Source: Blastococcus tunisiensis
GTDB taxonomy: Bacteria; Actinomycetota; Actinomycetes; Mycobacteriales; Geodermatophilaceae
Direction of reading: 5' to 3'
Assembly: GCF_900112815.1 (NCBI RefSeq)
Contig: NZ_FOND01000031.1
Location: 1 to 42,161 of the forward strand
Length of the DNA stretch: 42,161 bases
The translations under genes and the position numbers were made by a program. This document shows positions 1-10,367 of this stretch, one piece after another; positions within the stretch are counted from its first letter, which is position 1, and each line of letters begins with the position of its first letter. Under the pieces are notes generated by a model. That model had not been told where the DNA came from. It saw nothing but the letters and a program-made list of their open reading frames with translations, and ran no database searches.

Positions 1-231
1 TGCCCGATCCAGGGCGATCTCCTCGCGCTCGCTGAAGGACAGGTATCGGCCTTTGGGCTCGGCCAGATGTACCGGCGGGATGCCGCCGGCCCCGAGGAAC
101 CACCGGCGCCCGGTGCTGCCGGTGACCCCGACAGCTGCCGCGGCGTCCTCGGTGGAGGATCCCGCGGCGATCAACCGCCAGAACCGTCGGCGCACCTCGT
201 TCGGGAGCGGAACATGCCCGGTCGTACCCAT
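1..231 (-). CDS. IS30-family transposase, N-terminal part (cut by window edge)
   Basis: The minus strand reads 77 codons from an ATG at 231 to the window edge without a stop. The product starts MGTTGHVPLPNEVRRRFWRL, continues with a helix-turn-helix-like stretch (about residues 17-45, ending GSTGRRWF) and reaches LSFSEREEIAL near residue 66. That last motif begins the second HTH of IS30-type transposases, upstream of the DDE core. IS30 enzymes cut and paste or copy the element by binding its terminal repeats. The catalytic domain lies outside the window, so I cannot tell whether the gene is intact. The 10-bp hairpin just upstream lies in the element's leader or at its end. The family call is from motif recognition only. 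Confidence 0.75.
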   Translation of the reverse strand, partial: MGTTGHVPLPNEVRRRFWRLIAAGSSTEDAAAAVGVTGSTGRRWFLGAGGIPPVHLAEPKGRYLSFSEREEIALDRA

Positions 232-234
232 CGA

Positions 235-261
235 CAACACCTCGTCTTCATCGAGGTGTTG
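235..261. repeat. Perfect 10-bp inverted repeat in front of the IS30 transposase start
   Basis: CAACACCTCG (235-244) and CGAGGTGTTG (252-261) are exact complements around a 7-nt loop. The hairpin begins 3 nt upstream of the transposase ATG, where the ribosome would bind. It could limit transposase translation, act as a terminator shielding the IS from outside transcription, or be part of the terminal repeat or a palindromic IS30 target. The element's outer boundary is not identifiable from one end alone. Confidence 0.6.
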
Positions 262-316
262 CGTCGACTCCTTGAACCCGAGGGCCCAGAACTGCCGACC
301 AGCGCACACCGTCCGA

Positions 317-1261
317 TCAGCGGGTGGCGGCCGCGGGCTCCGTGCTCGGGGACAGCGGGACGTCGGAGGCGGGACCGCGGACCGACCAGACCAGCCGGGC
401 GGTGTACGCGGTGATCAGCACCGCGCCCAGCATGTGCAGCAGCACCAGGGCGATCGGCAGGTCGGTGAAGTACTGGACGTAGCCGACGACGCCCTGGGCC
501 AGCTGCACGATCAGCAGGTCCCGCGCGGCCCGGCGGACGCGGCCGGGGGAGTCGGTGGCGTGCAGCGCCACCAGCAGCGCGACCGTCAGGCCGAGGAGCA
601 GGAAGACGGCGTCGGCGTGCAGCTGGCTCATCAGCCCGGGGTCGAAGCCCATCCGCACCGGTGCGGCCGCGGGGTCGTCCGGCACGTCGCCGCTGTGCGG
701 CCCGCTGCCGGTGACGACGGTGCCCAGCACCAGGACGACGGCGGTGACGGCGGCGATGCCGTGGACCAGCAGCACGAGCGGCCGGCGCAGCAGCGGGCGG
801 CCCACGCCCGGTTCCCGCGAGCGCAGCCAGAGCGTGGTCGCCAGCGCCACGAGGCCGGCGGAGACGAGGAAGTGCGCGGCCACCGTCCACGGGTTGAGGC
901 CGGTCAGCACCGTGACGCCGCCCAGGGCCGCCTGCGCCGGGATGCCGAGGAACACGAGCACGGCGAGGGGGCGGAGGTCGCGCCGCGAGGAGCGCCAGAC
1001 CGCCACCACGGTCGCGATCGCCGCCGCGGCGAGCACGAAGGTGAGCAGCCGGTTGCCGAACTCGATGACCCCGTGCCCGGCGAGCTCCGGCGTCGCCACA
1101 AAGCTCTCGTCGGTGCAGCGTGGCCAGGTCGGGCAGCCCAGCCCGGAGCCGGTGAGCCGGACGAGGCCGCCGGTCACCACGATCAGGCCGTTGGCCACGG
1201 CGTTGACCAGAGCGATCCGGGAGATCGTCGCGGAGGAGAAGGCGGTGGGCAGGACCGGCAC
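317..1261 (-). CDS. ctaA: Heme A synthase (COX15/CtaA family)
   Basis: A membrane protein of 314 aa that converts heme O to heme A for aa3-type cytochrome oxidase. It shows about eight hydrophobic segments and the expected haem-ligand histidines in context (ELAGHGVIEFGNRLL, AAHFLVSAG, SQLHADAVF, VLLHMLGAV). A cysteine pair in the first extracellular loop (GLGCPTWPRC) is typical of the cysteine-bearing class. Length fits actinobacterial CtaA (about 300-330 aa). The start is a GTG at 1261. It is transcribed away from the suf operon, and the same ctaA-suf neighbourhood exists in mycobacteria and Streptomyces. Its stop is only 85 nt from the IS30 transposase start, so the IS borders the 3' side of this conserved block. 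Confidence 0.93.
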   Translation of the reverse strand: MPVLPTAFSSATISRIALVNAVANGLIVVTGGLVRLTGSGLGCPTWPRCTDESFVATPELAGHGVIEFGNRLLTFVLAAAAIATVVAVWRSSRRDLRPLAVLVFLGIPAQAALGGVTVLTGLNPWTVAAHFLVSAGLVALATTLWLRSREPGVGRPLLRRPLVLLVHGIAAVTAVVLVLGTVVTGSGPHSGDVPDDPAAAPVRMGFDPGLMSQLHADAVFLLLGLTVALLVALHATDSPGRVRRAARDLLIVQLAQGVVGYVQYFTDLPIALVLLHMLGAVLITAYTARLVWSVRGPASDVPLSPSTEPAAATR

Positions 1262-1368
1262 GGCTCCGATGCTATGCGCCGCCGCCGCGGGGGCGGCCCG
1301 CTGCGGGGCCCAGGTCGCGGTCCGCGCGTGAGCCTGCTCACGGTCGGTCGCCCGCGGGGCTGATTCTT

Positions 1369-1378
1369 AGGTCGACCT
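1369..1378. promoter_or_regulatory. 10-bp perfect palindrome between ctaA and sufR
   Basis: AGGTCGACCT reads the same on both strands and sits in the ctaA-sufR divergent spacer, just upstream of the likely sufR -35 region. With its flanks the sequence starts TTAGGT, which recalls one half of a DtxR/IdeR iron box (TTAGGTTAGGCTAACCTAA), but the second half does not match. It could be an operator for an iron- or redox-responsive regulator. No further evidence. Confidence 0.3.
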
Positions 1379-1419
1379 TGGTTGCGATGATCTCGAAATA
1401 GGACACACTCGTGTTGTGG
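1378..1419 (+). promoter_or_regulatory. Probable suf operon promoter with SufR-type operator
   Basis: A TTGGTT element (1378-1383) and a TAGGAC element (1399-1404) make a plausible -35/-10 pair 15 nt apart. Immediately downstream ACACT (1405-1409), five bases, then TGTGG (1415-1419) forms an interrupted palindrome that covers the GTG start of sufR. The M. tuberculosis SufR site, as I recall it, is ACACT-N5-TGTGA, so 9 of 10 arm positions agree. Binding there would block transcription and give negative feedback by Fe-S-loaded SufR. With start and operator overlapping, the transcript is probably leaderless or nearly so. Confidence 0.55.
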
Positions 1420-2228
1420 AAAGCGCTGTGGCACCCCCGCGTCCGTCGGCTCCGGCCGACGACGGGCGCACGCGCGACCGCGTCAGCGCCCTGCTCATGG
1501 AGCACGGGCCGCAGACCGCCACCGAGCTCGCCACCCGCCTGGGCATCTCCCCGGCCGCCGTCCGCCGGCACCTGGACTCCCTCGTCGCCGCGGGCCGGCT
1601 GGAGGAGCGGCTCACGCGGGACGCGCACCGCGGCCGCGGCCGGCCCGCCCGCCGCTTCCACCTGACCGACGCCGGACGGTCGGCCTTCCCGCACGCCTAC
1701 GACGACCTCGCGCTCACCGCCCTGCGGTACGTGGCGGCCTCCGGCGGACCCGACGCCGTCCGCGCCGTGGCCGAGCAGCAGCTGGCCGGTCTGGAGCGGC
1801 GCGCGTCCGACGCCGTCGCGCAGGCCGCCGCGGCCCACCCCGGCGAGCCGGTGGACCGCGCCCAGGCCCTGGCCGCCGCCCTCACCGCCGAGGGCTACGC
1901 TGCCACCGCCTCGGCGCTCTCCGGCGGTGGGCAGCTCTGCCAGCACCACTGCCCGGTGGCGCACGTCGCGGCGGAGTTCCCCCAGCTGTGCGAGGCGGAG
2001 ACCGCGGTGATCGGCCGGCTCGTGGGCACCCACGTGCAGCGGCTGGCCACGATCGCCCACGGCGACGGGATCTGCACCACACACATCCCCGGGCCACTGC
2101 GGCCGGGGAACAGATCAGCCCCCGCACGCCCTGTACCAGGTGAGCGAGCAGCGCCGCACCGCGAGCGCCCCGCACCGTCCACCACGAGCACCACCCCCAC
2201 GATCGACCGGGAGAGGACGCCCGCATGA
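1416..2228 (+). CDS. sufR: SufR-type Fe-S-sensing transcriptional repressor
   Basis: A 270-aa DNA-binding regulator that senses Fe-S status and represses the suf operon. A winged helix lies at about residues 20-85 ([26 protein letters not shown], followed by the [13 protein letters not shown] wing). The C-terminal half has four cysteines at about 175, 179, 192 and 220 (C-X3-C-X12-C-X27-C), placed to hold a [4Fe-4S] cluster. The last ~45 residues are a Pro/Thr/Arg-rich tail that looks disordered. The GTG start at 1416 lies inside a SufR-like palindrome and no Shine-Dalgarno is visible, which fits a leaderless message. Its stop overlaps the sufB ATG (2225-2228), so the repressor is made with the system it controls. 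Confidence 0.92.
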   Translation: MESAVAPPRPSAPADDGRTRDRVSALLMEHGPQTATELATRLGISPAAVRRHLDSLVAAGRLEERLTRDAHRGRGRPARRFHLTDAGRSAFPHAYDDLALTALRYVAASGGPDAVRAVAEQQLAGLERRASDAVAQAAAAHPGEPVDRAQALAAALTAEGYAATASALSGGGQLCQHHCPVAHVAAEFPQLCEAETAVIGRLVGTHVQRLATIAHGDGICTTHIPGPLRPGNRSAPARPVPGERAAPHRERPAPSTTSTTPTIDRERTPA

Positions 2229-3667
2229 CCAGCACCCAGCAGCCGGTGAGCAGCACGCCGCTGACGCAGGACGAGCAGATCGACCAGCTCGGCCGCTACA
2301 AGTACGGCTGGGCTGACGCCGACACCGCCGGTGCGTCGGCCCGCCGCGGGATCGACGAGGACGTCGTCGCCGACATCTCCCGCCGCAAGAACGAGCCCGA
2401 GTGGATGCTCGAGCGCCGGCTCAAGGCCCTGAAGCTCTTCGGCCGCAAGCCGATGCCCGACTGGGGCTCGGACCTGTCCGGCATCGACTTCCAGAACATC
2501 AAGTACTTCGTGAAGTCCACCGAGGCGCAGGCCACGTCGTGGGAGGAGCTCCCCGAGGAGATCCGCAACACCTACGACCGGCTGGGCATCCCCGAGGCGG
2601 AGAAGCAGCGGCTGGTCGCCGGCGTGGCCGCGCAGTACGAGTCCGAGGTCGTCTACCACCAGATCCGCGAGGACCTCGAGCAGCAGGGCGTCCTCTTCCT
2701 GGACACCGACTCCGCGCTCAAGGAGCACCCGGAGATCTTCCAGGAGTACTTCGGGTCGGTGATCCCGTCCGGCGACAACAAGTTCGCCGCGCTGAACACC
2801 GCCGTCTGGTCAGGTGGCTCGTTCATCTACGTGCCGCCGGGCGTGCACGTCGACATCCCGCTGCAGGCCTACTTCCGGATCAACACCGAGAACATGGGCC
2901 AGTTCGAGCGGACCCTGATCATCGTCGACGAGGGCGCCTACGTGCACTACGTCGAGGGCTGCACCGCGCCGATCTACAAGAGCGACTCGCTGCACTCGGC
3001 CGTCGTCGAGATCATCGTCAAGAAGAACGCGCGCTGCCGGTACACGACCATCCAGAACTGGTCGAACAACGTCTACAACCTGGTCACCAAGCGGGCCGTG
3101 GCCCACGAGGGCGCGACCATGGAGTGGGTCGACGGCAACATCGGCTCCAAGGTGACGATGAAGTACCCGGCCGTCTGGATGACCGGCGAGCACGCCAAGG
3201 GCGAGGTCCTGTCCATCGCCTTCGCGGGCGAAGGCCAGCACCAGGACGCCGGCGCCAAGATGGTGCACGCCGCCCCGCACACCTCCTCGACGATCGTGTC
3301 GAAGTCGGTGGCCCGCGGCGGTGGCCGCACCTCCTACCGCGGCCTCGTCCAGATCGACGAGGGCGCCTACGGCTCGAAGTCGACGGTCAAGTGCGACGCC
3401 CTGCTGGTCGACACGATCAGCCGGTCGGACACCTACCCCTACGTCGACGTCCGCGAGGACGACGTGGCCATGGGGCACGAGGCCACCGTCTCCCGCGTCA
3501 GCGACGACCAGCTCTTCTACCTGATGAGCCGCGGCCTGTCCGAGGACGAGGCCATGGCCATGGTGGTGCGCGGGTTCGTCGAGCCGATCGCCCGCGAGCT
3601 GCCCATGGAGTACGCCCTCGAGCTCAACCGGCTCATCGAACTGCAGATGGAAGGTGCCGTCGGCTGA
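2225..3667 (+). CDS. sufB: Fe-S cluster assembly scaffold protein SufB
   Basis: This 480-aa protein is the core scaffold of the SufBC2D complex, on which Fe and persulfide sulfur are assembled into [4Fe-4S] clusters in the cytoplasm. It keeps the family's right-handed beta-helix core, with recognisable blocks such as [58 protein letters not shown] and the C-terminal [17 protein letters not shown] segment that binds SufC. Length is standard. It contains no intein, unlike M. tuberculosis SufB. The ATG at 2225 overlaps the sufR stop and its own TGA overlaps the sufD ATG, so translation of the operon is coupled. Confidence 0.97.
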   Translation: MTSTQQPVSSTPLTQDEQIDQLGRYKYGWADADTAGASARRGIDEDVVADISRRKNEPEWMLERRLKALKLFGRKPMPDWGSDLSGIDFQNIKYFVKSTEAQATSWEELPEEIRNTYDRLGIPEAEKQRLVAGVAAQYESEVVYHQIREDLEQQGVLFLDTDSALKEHPEIFQEYFGSVIPSGDNKFAALNTAVWSGGSFIYVPPGVHVDIPLQAYFRINTENMGQFERTLIIVDEGAYVHYVEGCTAPIYKSDSLHSAVVEIIVKKNARCRYTTIQNWSNNVYNLVTKRAVAHEGATMEWVDGNIGSKVTMKYPAVWMTGEHAKGEVLSIAFAGEGQHQDAGAKMVHAAPHTSSTIVSKSVARGGGRTSYRGLVQIDEGAYGSKSTVKCDALLVDTISRSDTYPYVDVREDDVAMGHEATVSRVSDDQLFYLMSRGLSEDEAMAMVVRGFVEPIARELPMEYALELNRLIELQMEGAVG

Positions 3668-4983
3668 TGTCAGCCCCCGACCACACCAGCACGACCGACC
3701 TCACCACCCAGCCGAGCACCCTCGCCTCGGAGCTGTTCGCTCCGGGCGTGGGCGCCCAGGCCGGGCCGCCGACGACCCCGGCCGCCGACACCGGCAGCGC
3801 CGGGGAGGCGGTCCCGGGTGCGCACTCGCACGGTGGCCCCACCCCGACCGGTTCGCCGGCCGAGCGCTTCACCTCCACCGATCCGGACGCCTTCGGCGTC
3901 CCGACCGGCCGAGAGGAGACGTGGCGCTTCACGCCGATGAAGCGGATGCGCGCGCTGCTCGACGGTGCGCCGTCGGACGCCCACCTCGCGTGGACGACCG
4001 ACCTGCCCGAGGGCGTGGAGCTGACCAGCGTGGAGGCCGACGACCCGCTGCTCAAGGGCCTGCCCGAGCCGGTCGACCGGCTCGCTGCGCTGACCCGCGC
4101 GCGCAGCGGCGGCGCCGCCGTCGTCCGCGTGCCGCAGGAGGCCCAGCTCGACCGGCCCGTCACCCTCGCCCTCGCCGGCAACGACGACGACGCGGTCGTG
4201 TGGGGCCAGCTGGTCATCGAGGTCGGCGCGTTCGCCACGGCCACGATCGTGCTCGACCACACCGGTCTGGCGAAGTACTCCGGCGGCGTCTCGGTGCTCG
4301 TCGGTGACAGCGCCCAGGTGAAGCTCGTCTCGGTCCAGGACTGGGCCCCCGGCACGGTCCACGGCGGCCAGTACGACGCCGTCGTCGGCCGGGACGCGAC
4401 CTTCCAGCAGGTCGTGGTCACCCTCGGCGGCGACCTGGTCCGCCTGGTCAGCAACGTGCAGTACGCCGGTCCCGGCGGCAGCGCGGAGCTGTTCGGCGTC
4501 TACTTCGCCGACGAGACCCAGCACCAGGAGCACCGGCTCTGGGTCGACCACGCCGTGCCCAACTGCACCAGCAACGTGCTCTACAAGGGAGCGCTGCAGG
4601 GCGAGGAGGCGCGCACGGTCTGGATCGGCGACGTCCGTATCCGCCCCGCCGCGACCGGCACCGAGACCTACGAGCTCAACCGCAACCTGGTGCTCACCGA
4701 CGGCGCGCGCGCCGACTCGGTGCCGAACCTGGAGATCGAGACCGGCGAGATCGTCGGCGCCGGCCACGCCAGCGCCACCGGCCGGTTCGACGACGAGCAG
4801 CTGTTCTACCTCTGCTCGCGCGGCATCGACGCAGAGACCGCGCGCCGCCTGGTCGTCCGCGGCTTCTTCGCCGACGTCGTCCAGCACATCGGGATCGACT
4901 CCCTGCAGGACCGGCTGATGGGCACCATCGAGGCCCGCCTCGGCGCCCTTCCTGGCCTGGAGGAGCAGGAGGTGCCGGCATGA
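3667..4983 (+). CDS. sufD: Fe-S cluster assembly protein SufD
   Basis: A 438-aa SufB paralogue that forms the SufB-SufD heterodimer and helps bring in iron. The C-terminal two-thirds is the usual beta-helix, ending in a SufC-binding segment (DDEQLFYLCSRGIDAETARRLVVRGFF) that matches the SufB tail. The first ~75 residues are low in complexity, rich in Thr, Pro, Gly and Ala with a HSHGG patch, before the conserved GREETWRFTP motif. Such an N-terminal extension is common in actinobacterial SufD. The start is an ATG at 3667 that shares its A with the sufB stop. The stop overlaps the ATG of the ferredoxin gene. Confidence 0.95.
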   Translation: MSAPDHTSTTDLTTQPSTLASELFAPGVGAQAGPPTTPAADTGSAGEAVPGAHSHGGPTPTGSPAERFTSTDPDAFGVPTGREETWRFTPMKRMRALLDGAPSDAHLAWTTDLPEGVELTSVEADDPLLKGLPEPVDRLAALTRARSGGAAVVRVPQEAQLDRPVTLALAGNDDDAVVWGQLVIEVGAFATATIVLDHTGLAKYSGGVSVLVGDSAQVKLVSVQDWAPGTVHGGQYDAVVGRDATFQQVVVTLGGDLVRLVSNVQYAGPGGSAELFGVYFADETQHQEHRLWVDHAVPNCTSNVLYKGALQGEEARTVWIGDVRIRPAATGTETYELNRNLVLTDGARADSVPNLEIETGEIVGAGHASATGRFDDEQLFYLCSRGIDAETARRLVVRGFFADVVQHIGIDSLQDRLMGTIEARLGALPGLEEQEVPA

Positions 4984-5333
4984 GTTTCGAGCGCGTCTGC
5001 GCGCTGTCCGACATCAAGGAGCCGGGGTCGCTCCGGGTCGAGCTGGACGACATCGACATCGCCGTCGTCCGGTTCGAGGGTGAGGTCTACGCCCTCGAGG
5101 ACCGTTGCTCGCACGCCGACGTCCCGTTGACCGACGGAGACGTCGAGGAGTTCAAGGGCGCCCCGACCATCGAGTGCTTCCTGCACGGGTCGTGCTTCGA
5201 CCTGCGCACCGGCGAACCCACCAACCTGCCGGCCACCGAGCCGGTGCCCGTCTACCCGGTCCGCGTGGAAGGAGAGGACGTGTACGTCGACACCGAGTCG
5301 GACGGCGCCCTCCCCGCCGCGGCCAGCAACTGA
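4980..5333 (+). CDS. Rieske-type [2Fe-2S] ferredoxin of the suf operon
   Basis: A 117-aa soluble Rieske domain. The cluster ligands are visible as C-S-H (RCSHADVPL, near residue 43) and C-F-L-H (ECFLHGSCFD, near residue 63), that is CxH...CxxH with a cysteine in the second loop. Annotation pipelines usually call it a non-haem iron oxygenase ferredoxin subunit, but no oxygenase is encoded nearby. Placement between sufD and sufC, with a 4-nt overlap with sufD, suggests an electron-carrier or cluster-handling role in SUF assembly. I recall an equivalent in Streptomyces suf operons; mycobacterial operons lack it. Role is inferred from position. Confidence 0.9.
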   Translation: MSFERVCALSDIKEPGSLRVELDDIDIAVVRFEGEVYALEDRCSHADVPLTDGDVEEFKGAPTIECFLHGSCFDLRTGEPTNLPATEPVPVYPVRVEGEDVYVDTESDGALPAAASN

Positions 5334-5344
5334 GGAGCGAGAAG

Positions 5345-7455
<2,111 letters not shown>

Positions 7456-7465
7456 GGTCGGATTG

Positions 7466-7990
7466 ATGCAGCTCGAGTCGATGTACCAGGAGATCATCCT
7501 GGACCACTACAAGAACCCGCACGGACGCGGTCTGCGCGAGCCGTTCGAGGCCGAGGTGCACCACGTCAACCCGACCTGCGGTGACGAGGTGACGCTGCGG
7601 CTGCACGTGCAGGGCGACACCATCGCCGACGTCTCCTACGAGGGCATGGGCTGCTCGATCAGCCAGGCATCCATCTCGGCCATGTACGACCTGGTCGTCG
7701 GCAAGACGGTGCCGCAGGCGCTGGAGGCCGGCGAGCACTTCATGACGCTGATGCAGGCCAAGGGCGACCCGGCCGTCGCCGAGAAGCTCGAGGACGAGCT
7801 GGAGGACGCCGTCGCGTTCGCCGGTGTGTCCAAGTACCCCGCGCGGATCAAGTGCGCGCTGATGAGCTGGATGGCCCTGAAGGACGCGTCCGCACGGGCC
7901 CTGTCCGCCGCCCCTGGATCCTCCGCCCACCCCGCCACCGCTGGATCCTCCGCCCACCCCGCCACCCCGACCGGAGGGAACGACCGATGA
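7466..7990 (+). CDS. sufU: Zinc-dependent sulfurtransferase SufU
   Basis: A 174-aa IscU-like protein that in Gram-positives accepts sulfur from SufS by zinc-ligand swapping rather than acting as a scaffold. Zinc-ligand cysteines are visible at Cys38 (NPTCGDE), Cys63 (MGCSISQAS) and Cys130 (RIKCALMSW). The SufU-type insertion after the second cysteine is present. ATG at 7466 gives the standard N-terminus MQLESMYQEIILDHYKNP; upstream in-frame codons overlap sufS. The last ~25 residues (from about APGSSAHPAT) are an unusual tail produced by a 27-bp tandem duplication. The stop overlaps the sufT start. Confidence 0.95.
   Translation: MQLESMYQEIILDHYKNPHGRGLREPFEAEVHHVNPTCGDEVTLRLHVQGDTIADVSYEGMGCSISQASISAMYDLVVGKTVPQALEAGEHFMTLMQAKGDPAVAEKLEDELEDAVAFAGVSKYPARIKCALMSWMALKDASARALSAAPGSSAHPATAGSSAHPATPTGGNDR
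7914..7967 (+). repeat. 27-bp tandem duplication in the 3' end of sufU
   Basis: Two adjacent 27-bp units (7914-7940 and 7941-7967) begin CTGGATCCTCC and differ at one base. In the sufU frame they encode GSSAHPATA and GSSAHPATP. The duplication keeps the frame and only lengthens the C-terminal tail, so it is probably neutral for SufU function. Confidence 0.9.
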
Positions 7991-8388
7991 GCGAGACCAC
8001 CGAGACCCCGGCCACCACCGACGAGACCCCCGCCGAGGTGCCCGCGTACAAGTCGGCCCTCATCGAGGACCTCGAGGAGGCCATGCGCGACGTCGTCGAC
8101 CCCGAGCTGGGCGTCAACGTCGTCGACCTGGGCCTCGTCTACGGCCTGGACGTCGACGAGAGCAACGGCGACTCCAGCGTCGCCATCATCGACATGACGC
8201 TGACCTCGGCGGCCTGCCCGCTGACCGACGTCATCGAGGACCAGGCCCGCCAGGCGCTGACCGGTGGCCCCGGCCCCGGCCTGGTCGACGACATCCGGAT
8301 CAACTGGGTCTGGATGCCGCCGTGGGGCCCGGACAAGATCACCGACGACGGCCGCGAGCAGCTCCGGGCGCTCGGCTTCCGCGTCTGA
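7987..8388 (+). CDS. sufT: SufT-type Fe-S maturation protein (MIP18/DUF59 family)
   Basis: A 133-aa protein with the MIP18/DUF59 fold, related to SufT and eukaryotic CIA2, thought to help deliver or mature Fe-S clusters. Diagnostic motifs are DPELGVNVVDLGLVYGL (about residues 38-54) and TSAACPL with the conserved cysteine at 77; WMPPWGPDKIT comes near the C-terminus. The first ~20 residues are a Thr/Glu/Pro-rich tail. ATG at 7987 overlaps the sufU stop by ATGA. It is the last gene of the operon, followed by a terminator hairpin. M. tuberculosis Rv1466 holds the same place. Confidence 0.93.
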   Translation: MSETTETPATTDETPAEVPAYKSALIEDLEEAMRDVVDPELGVNVVDLGLVYGLDVDESNGDSSVAIIDMTLTSAACPLTDVIEDQARQALTGGPGPGLVDDIRINWVWMPPWGPDKITDDGREQLRALGFRV

Positions 8389-8436
8389 CGCGGACGCGCG
8401 AGCCGGGTCCGGCGTGACCCGGGGAGGACACGCGGC

Positions 8437-8474
8437 CTGATGGGCAGCCGCGTCGTGGCGCGGCTTCCCATCAG
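8437..8474. terminator. Strong hairpin between convergent sufT and membrane-protein gene
   Basis: A 16-bp stem (8437-8452 with 8459-8474; arms begin CTGATGGG and end CCCATCAG) has one mismatch and the 6-nt loop TCGTGG. It sits between a plus-strand operon end and a minus-strand gene end, so it can stop transcription from both sides. There is no clear U tract, which is usual in high-GC actinobacteria. Confidence 0.8.
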
Positions 8475-8502
8475 CCGGTGCGGCCGGCCATGAGGAGCGA
8501 GG

Positions 8503-10302
8503 TCAGCGGAGGTCGGCGACGCGGACGCCGAAGCCGGCGATCGGGCTCCGTTCGCGCCGCATCCCCAGGGCCAGGAGCGCGCAGCCGACGACGAGTGCCG
8601 CCGCGAGCGGCCACGGCAGCGCGCGGGCGGTGAACCCGAGACCGAGGAACAGCGCCGTCCCGGCACCGATCGACAGCGGCGCCCGCACCCCCGTCCGGGC
8701 ACCGGCCACGAGCACCGCGGCGGCGACGAGCAGCACGCTGACCGCCCGCTCGCCGTCCGACGTCGTGACGGCGAGGACGGCCGAGGGGACGGCGGCGACC
8801 AGCAGTCCTGGGCCCCACGCCGGCCAGGACGGTCCCTCCACCAGCCTCGGACCGGCGGCGATCAGCAGGCCGAGCGCCGCGGGCAGGGAGTACCACTCGA
8901 CCGCCGCGAGCCCGGCGGCGGCGGCGAAGAACCAGGCGGCGGCCACGAACTGCAGCGCCCCGCCGCGCCAGGCCGTCGCGGACGTGGCGTCGAGCGGCTG
9001 GCCCGGGATGTGCGTGCGCCACGCCCAGCTCAGCGTGAAGGCGGACTGGACGGCGAGGAGCACCGCCAGCGTCGTCCGCTCGTCCTCGGCGCGGAGCAGC
9101 ACCGCGGCAGCGAGCGCGCAGACCGCCGCGGCACGCGCCGTCGCGCTGCGGGAGGTGGCGTCCAGCCCGGCGCCGGCCAGCATGGCCACGCAGTAGAGGG
9201 CCGTGAGCAGCACACCCACCGCCACCGGCCCGAGCAGGCCGTCCGGCAGGGCGAGCAGGGCAGCGCCGGCCAGGCAGAGCACGGCCACCGGCAGCGCCAC
9301 CGGCCGGTCGTCGGGCCGCCGGGCGGCGACCACGACGGTCGGCAGCGCGGTGAGCAGCAGCAGGAGGCTCAGCTCGGACCACCGCTCCCGGGCGACCAGC
9401 TGGGTGACCGACAGCAGGGCCATGGCGATCCCCGCCGCCAGGGCCACCGGCAGGAGCAGTCCCCGGCGCCAGCCGGTGAGCGTCGCCGCGGCGGTGTTCG
9501 CGAGCAGCACGCCCGCGTAGCCGGTGAGGGTCATCGCGACCGTGCCCAGCGACGAGAAGGCACCGGTGACCGCCGCCCCGGCGACGGCGCCGGCCACGAC
9601 CGGCACGGCCACCGGTGGACCCAGCAGCGGCTCGAGCTCCGTGCGCAGCCGGGCCAGGAGCAGACCGGCGGCCGCCGCGACCATCAGCCCGGCCGAGAAC
9701 CAGCGTTCCCCTCCGGTGCCGTTCCATGCGCTCGACGAGCCCCCGATGACGCCGGCCGCCCACCAGGGGGCCGTGGTGACCAGCGCGGCCCGCGCGACCA
9801 GCCGGCGGCCGAACAGCGCGACGCCCAGGCCTCCGAGGGCGACCGAGAGCAGCGCGCCCGTGTGCAGGGCCGGAGGGACGGCGTCCAGCGAGCGCAGTGC
9901 CGCCAGCTGCACGGCACCCCAGGCCGCCAGCGGCCAGGTCAGCGTGGTGGGCGCCGCCCACCGCAGCACGAGGAAGCCGGCGGCCAGCACCACGGCCGTG
10001 ACCGGGTTGCCCTCGAGCACCGGGGCACCGAGCTCGGCGCCGGAGAGCACCAGCCCGACCGCCGACGCGGCCAGGGTCTCCTCCGAGCTGCGCAGGCGGG
10101 CGCGTGCCGCCCGGAGCGAGTGCCACACCGCCGCCCCGGCGAGCCCCAGCAGCAGGAGGCGCACGGGGTTCCCCCCGTAGGCGGAGGCGACCGCCCCCCC
10201 GGCGCTGACCAGCAGCACCGCGCCCACGCCGAGCAGCACCTGCGGCGGCCGCACGCGGTAGGGCAGCGGAGGGAGCGGAGCCGTGCTGACCGGCCGGCCC
10301 AT
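8503..10302 (-). CDS. Multi-pass membrane protein, SCO7613 C-terminal-domain type
   Basis: A 599-aa, very hydrophobic protein with roughly twenty predicted membrane segments made almost only of Ala, Leu, Val and Gly. The first helix, PPQVLLGVGAVLLVSAGGAV, matches the PQQVLLGLGALLVVAAAITF segment of the gene upstream, so the two are paralogues; this copy lacks the zinc-ribbon head. I believe both belong to what pipelines call SCO7613 C-terminal domain-containing membrane protein; function unknown. ATG at 10302 is chosen because GGAAGGAGGG lies just upstream. It is 65 nt downstream of its paralogue on the same strand, likely one operon. Confidence 0.8.
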   Translation of the reverse strand: MGRPVSTAPLPPLPYRVRPPQVLLGVGAVLLVSAGGAVASAYGGNPVRLLLLGLAGAAVWHSLRAARARLRSSEETLAASAVGLVLSGAELGAPVLEGNPVTAVVLAAGFLVLRWAAPTTLTWPLAAWGAVQLAALRSLDAVPPALHTGALLSVALGGLGVALFGRRLVARAALVTTAPWWAAGVIGGSSSAWNGTGGERWFSAGLMVAAAAGLLLARLRTELEPLLGPPVAVPVVAGAVAGAAVTGAFSSLGTVAMTLTGYAGVLLANTAAATLTGWRRGLLLPVALAAGIAMALLSVTQLVARERWSELSLLLLLTALPTVVVAARRPDDRPVALPVAVLCLAGAALLALPDGLLGPVAVGVLLTALYCVAMLAGAGLDATSRSATARAAAVCALAAAVLLRAEDERTTLAVLLAVQSAFTLSWAWRTHIPGQPLDATSATAWRGGALQFVAAAWFFAAAAGLAAVEWYSLPAALGLLIAAGPRLVEGPSWPAWGPGLLVAAVPSAVLAVTTSDGERAVSVLLVAAAVLVAGARTGVRAPLSIGAGTALFLGLGFTARALPWPLAAALVVGCALLALGMRRERSPIAGFGVRVADLR

Positions 10303-10367
10303 GTCGCCCTCCTTCCGGTCCCCAAGGCGTTCCCACCGTAGGGCGGCCCACTCGCCGGGGCATCCGG

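Noticed and set aside
53-1363. A 436-codon plus-strand frame opposite ctaA and the IS30 transposase
   Set aside because: Arg/Gly/His-rich, no motifs, and it overlaps a clear membrane enzyme on the other strand.
1366-1384. An IdeR/DtxR iron box upstream of sufR
   Set aside because: Only the first half (TTAGGT) fits the consensus; the second half does not, so it is listed only as a palindrome.
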